Shown here: piece by piece, positions 63,532 through 64,000 of the stretch
Position numbering within the stretch: the first letter of the stretch is position 1
Layout of the letters: the number at the start of each line of letters is the position of its first letter
NCBI RefSeq assembly: GCF_005795905.1
Contig: NZ_VAWE01000001.1
Location: 3,766,001-3,830,000, forward strand
Direction: 5' to 3'
DNA length: 64,000 nt
Origin: Streptomyces marianii
GTDB lineage: Bacteria > Actinomycetota > Actinomycetes > Streptomycetales > Streptomycetaceae
The notes under the pieces: model-generated
What the model was told of the DNA's origin: nothing
The model's database searches: none
What the model saw: the letters and a program-made list of their open reading frames with translations, nothing else
Program-made: the position numbers and the translations under genes

Positions 63532-64000
63532 ATGACTGAGATCACCGAATCCACGGCGTCCGTCGCGCCCGCCGCCGTTCCCATGGCCCCCGCCGGGGAG
63601 CGCACGGCGGCGTCCGCGGGCGGGCCCGCGGACATGCCGGCCTGGGAGCAGCGATTCCGCGCGCCCCGGGTCTCGCTGCCCGACTGGGCGGAGGACGCCC
63701 CGGACCACGCCCTCTTCGTCTCGAACGCGACGGGGACGTACGAGCTGTACGCCTGGGACCGCGCCACCGGCGGACAGCGCCAGGCGACGCACCGGCCGAA
63801 CGGGACGACGGACGGGATACTCACCCCGGACGGCGCATGGATCTGGTGGTTCTCGGACACGGACGGCGATGAGTTCGGCGTCTGGATGCGGCAGCCCTTC
63901 GGCGGCGGGCCGGACGAACCCGCCGCGCCGGGCCTCGCACCCTCGTACAGCGCGGGCGTCGCCCTCGGCCGGGACGGCACGGCCGTGGTGGGCCGGTCCA
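63532..64000 (+). CDS. S9-family peptidase (prolyl oligopeptidase type), N-terminal part
   Basis: 156 codons visible from the ATG at 63532, continuing past the right edge. After an Ala/Pro-rich leader, the start of a beta-propeller is visible: RAPRVSLPDWAEDAPDHALF, YELYAWDRATGGQRQATHRP, WIWWFSDTDGDEFGVW. These are typical of S9 acyl-peptide hydrolases/dipeptidyl peptidases. The catalytic alpha/beta domain would lie outside the window. Confidence 0.8.
   Translation, partial: MTEITESTASVAPAAVPMAPAGERTAASAGGPADMPAWEQRFRAPRVSLPDWAEDAPDHALFVSNATGTYELYAWDRATGGQRQATHRPNGTTDGILTPDGAWIWWFSDTDGDEFGVWMRQPFGGGPDEPAAPGLAPSYSAGVALGRDGTAVVGRS

Overview
The window is from a high-GC actinomycete chromosome, almost certainly Streptomyces. 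Evidence for this: strong G/C third-position bias, many GTG starts and 4-base ATGA/GTGA gene overlaps, a Tad-type pilus/secretion locus headed by an Ssd-like protein, a WhiB-like wblA gene beside ArsA-type ATPases and a class A PBP (an arrangement known from S. coelicolor), and several Streptomyces-type IS elements.

Layout. 1-4108 (minus): end of a Tad operon (ssd, tadA, tadB, tadC, first codons of a small pilin-like gene). 4657-20077: core genes, namely a HAD phosphatase, a Fic-like protein, a MinD/ArsA-like ATPase, a polysaccharide deacetylase lipoprotein, acetyl-CoA synthetase, NhaA, a holin-like membrane protein, an alpha/beta hydrolase lacking its nucleophile, a MarP-like membrane protease, a Nudix hydrolase, endonuclease III with a histone-like tail, and Crp. 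20126-27240: a truncated gene and a short palindromic repeat (MITE-like) into which a complete Tn3-family transposon (20436-27163, 43-bp inverted ends, 5-bp TACGA duplication) has jumped. The transposon carries a serine resolvase and an ABC exporter pair. Its transposase is frameshifted and its C-terminus is replaced by the tail of what looks like a small secreted protein. 27241-41117: core again, with MBL hydrolase, Nudix, RidA, DUF4177, two ArsA-type ATPases, a second intact copy of the palindromic repeat, wblA, a class A PBP, a YqeY protein, two polyprenol-phosphate-dependent glycosyltransferases, a metallophosphoesterase and tRNA-Pro(CGG).

41396-60476: a genomic scrapyard. It contains remnants of IS3, IS256, IS4 and IS1380, one intact IS1380, an ISAs1 element nested in an IS1380 copy (10-bp duplication), and an ISL3 element inserted in an IS4 transposase (8-bp duplication). 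The region behind the ISL3 transposase gene was itself hit by a group II intron and an IS1182 element. Fragments of an FtsK-like plasmid-transfer protein and of a tyrosine integrase, plus a tRNA-Arg 3'-end fragment at 60390-60426, suggest this is a decayed integrative conjugative element. Living cargo includes a pyranose-oxidase-like flavoenzyme with a TIM-barrel partner (possible glycoside 3-oxidation and deglycosylation module, third gene cut off by an IS), a GNAT acetyltransferase and an unknown membrane protein. 60476-64000: return to core with a broken VOC gene, a secreted membrane-anchored protein plus sortase pair, a PAT-like acetyltransferase and the start of an S9 peptidase.

All functions are inferred from sequence motifs read by eye; no database search was run. 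Family names come from recognised motifs and gene context, and coordinates of degraded elements are approximate where stated.
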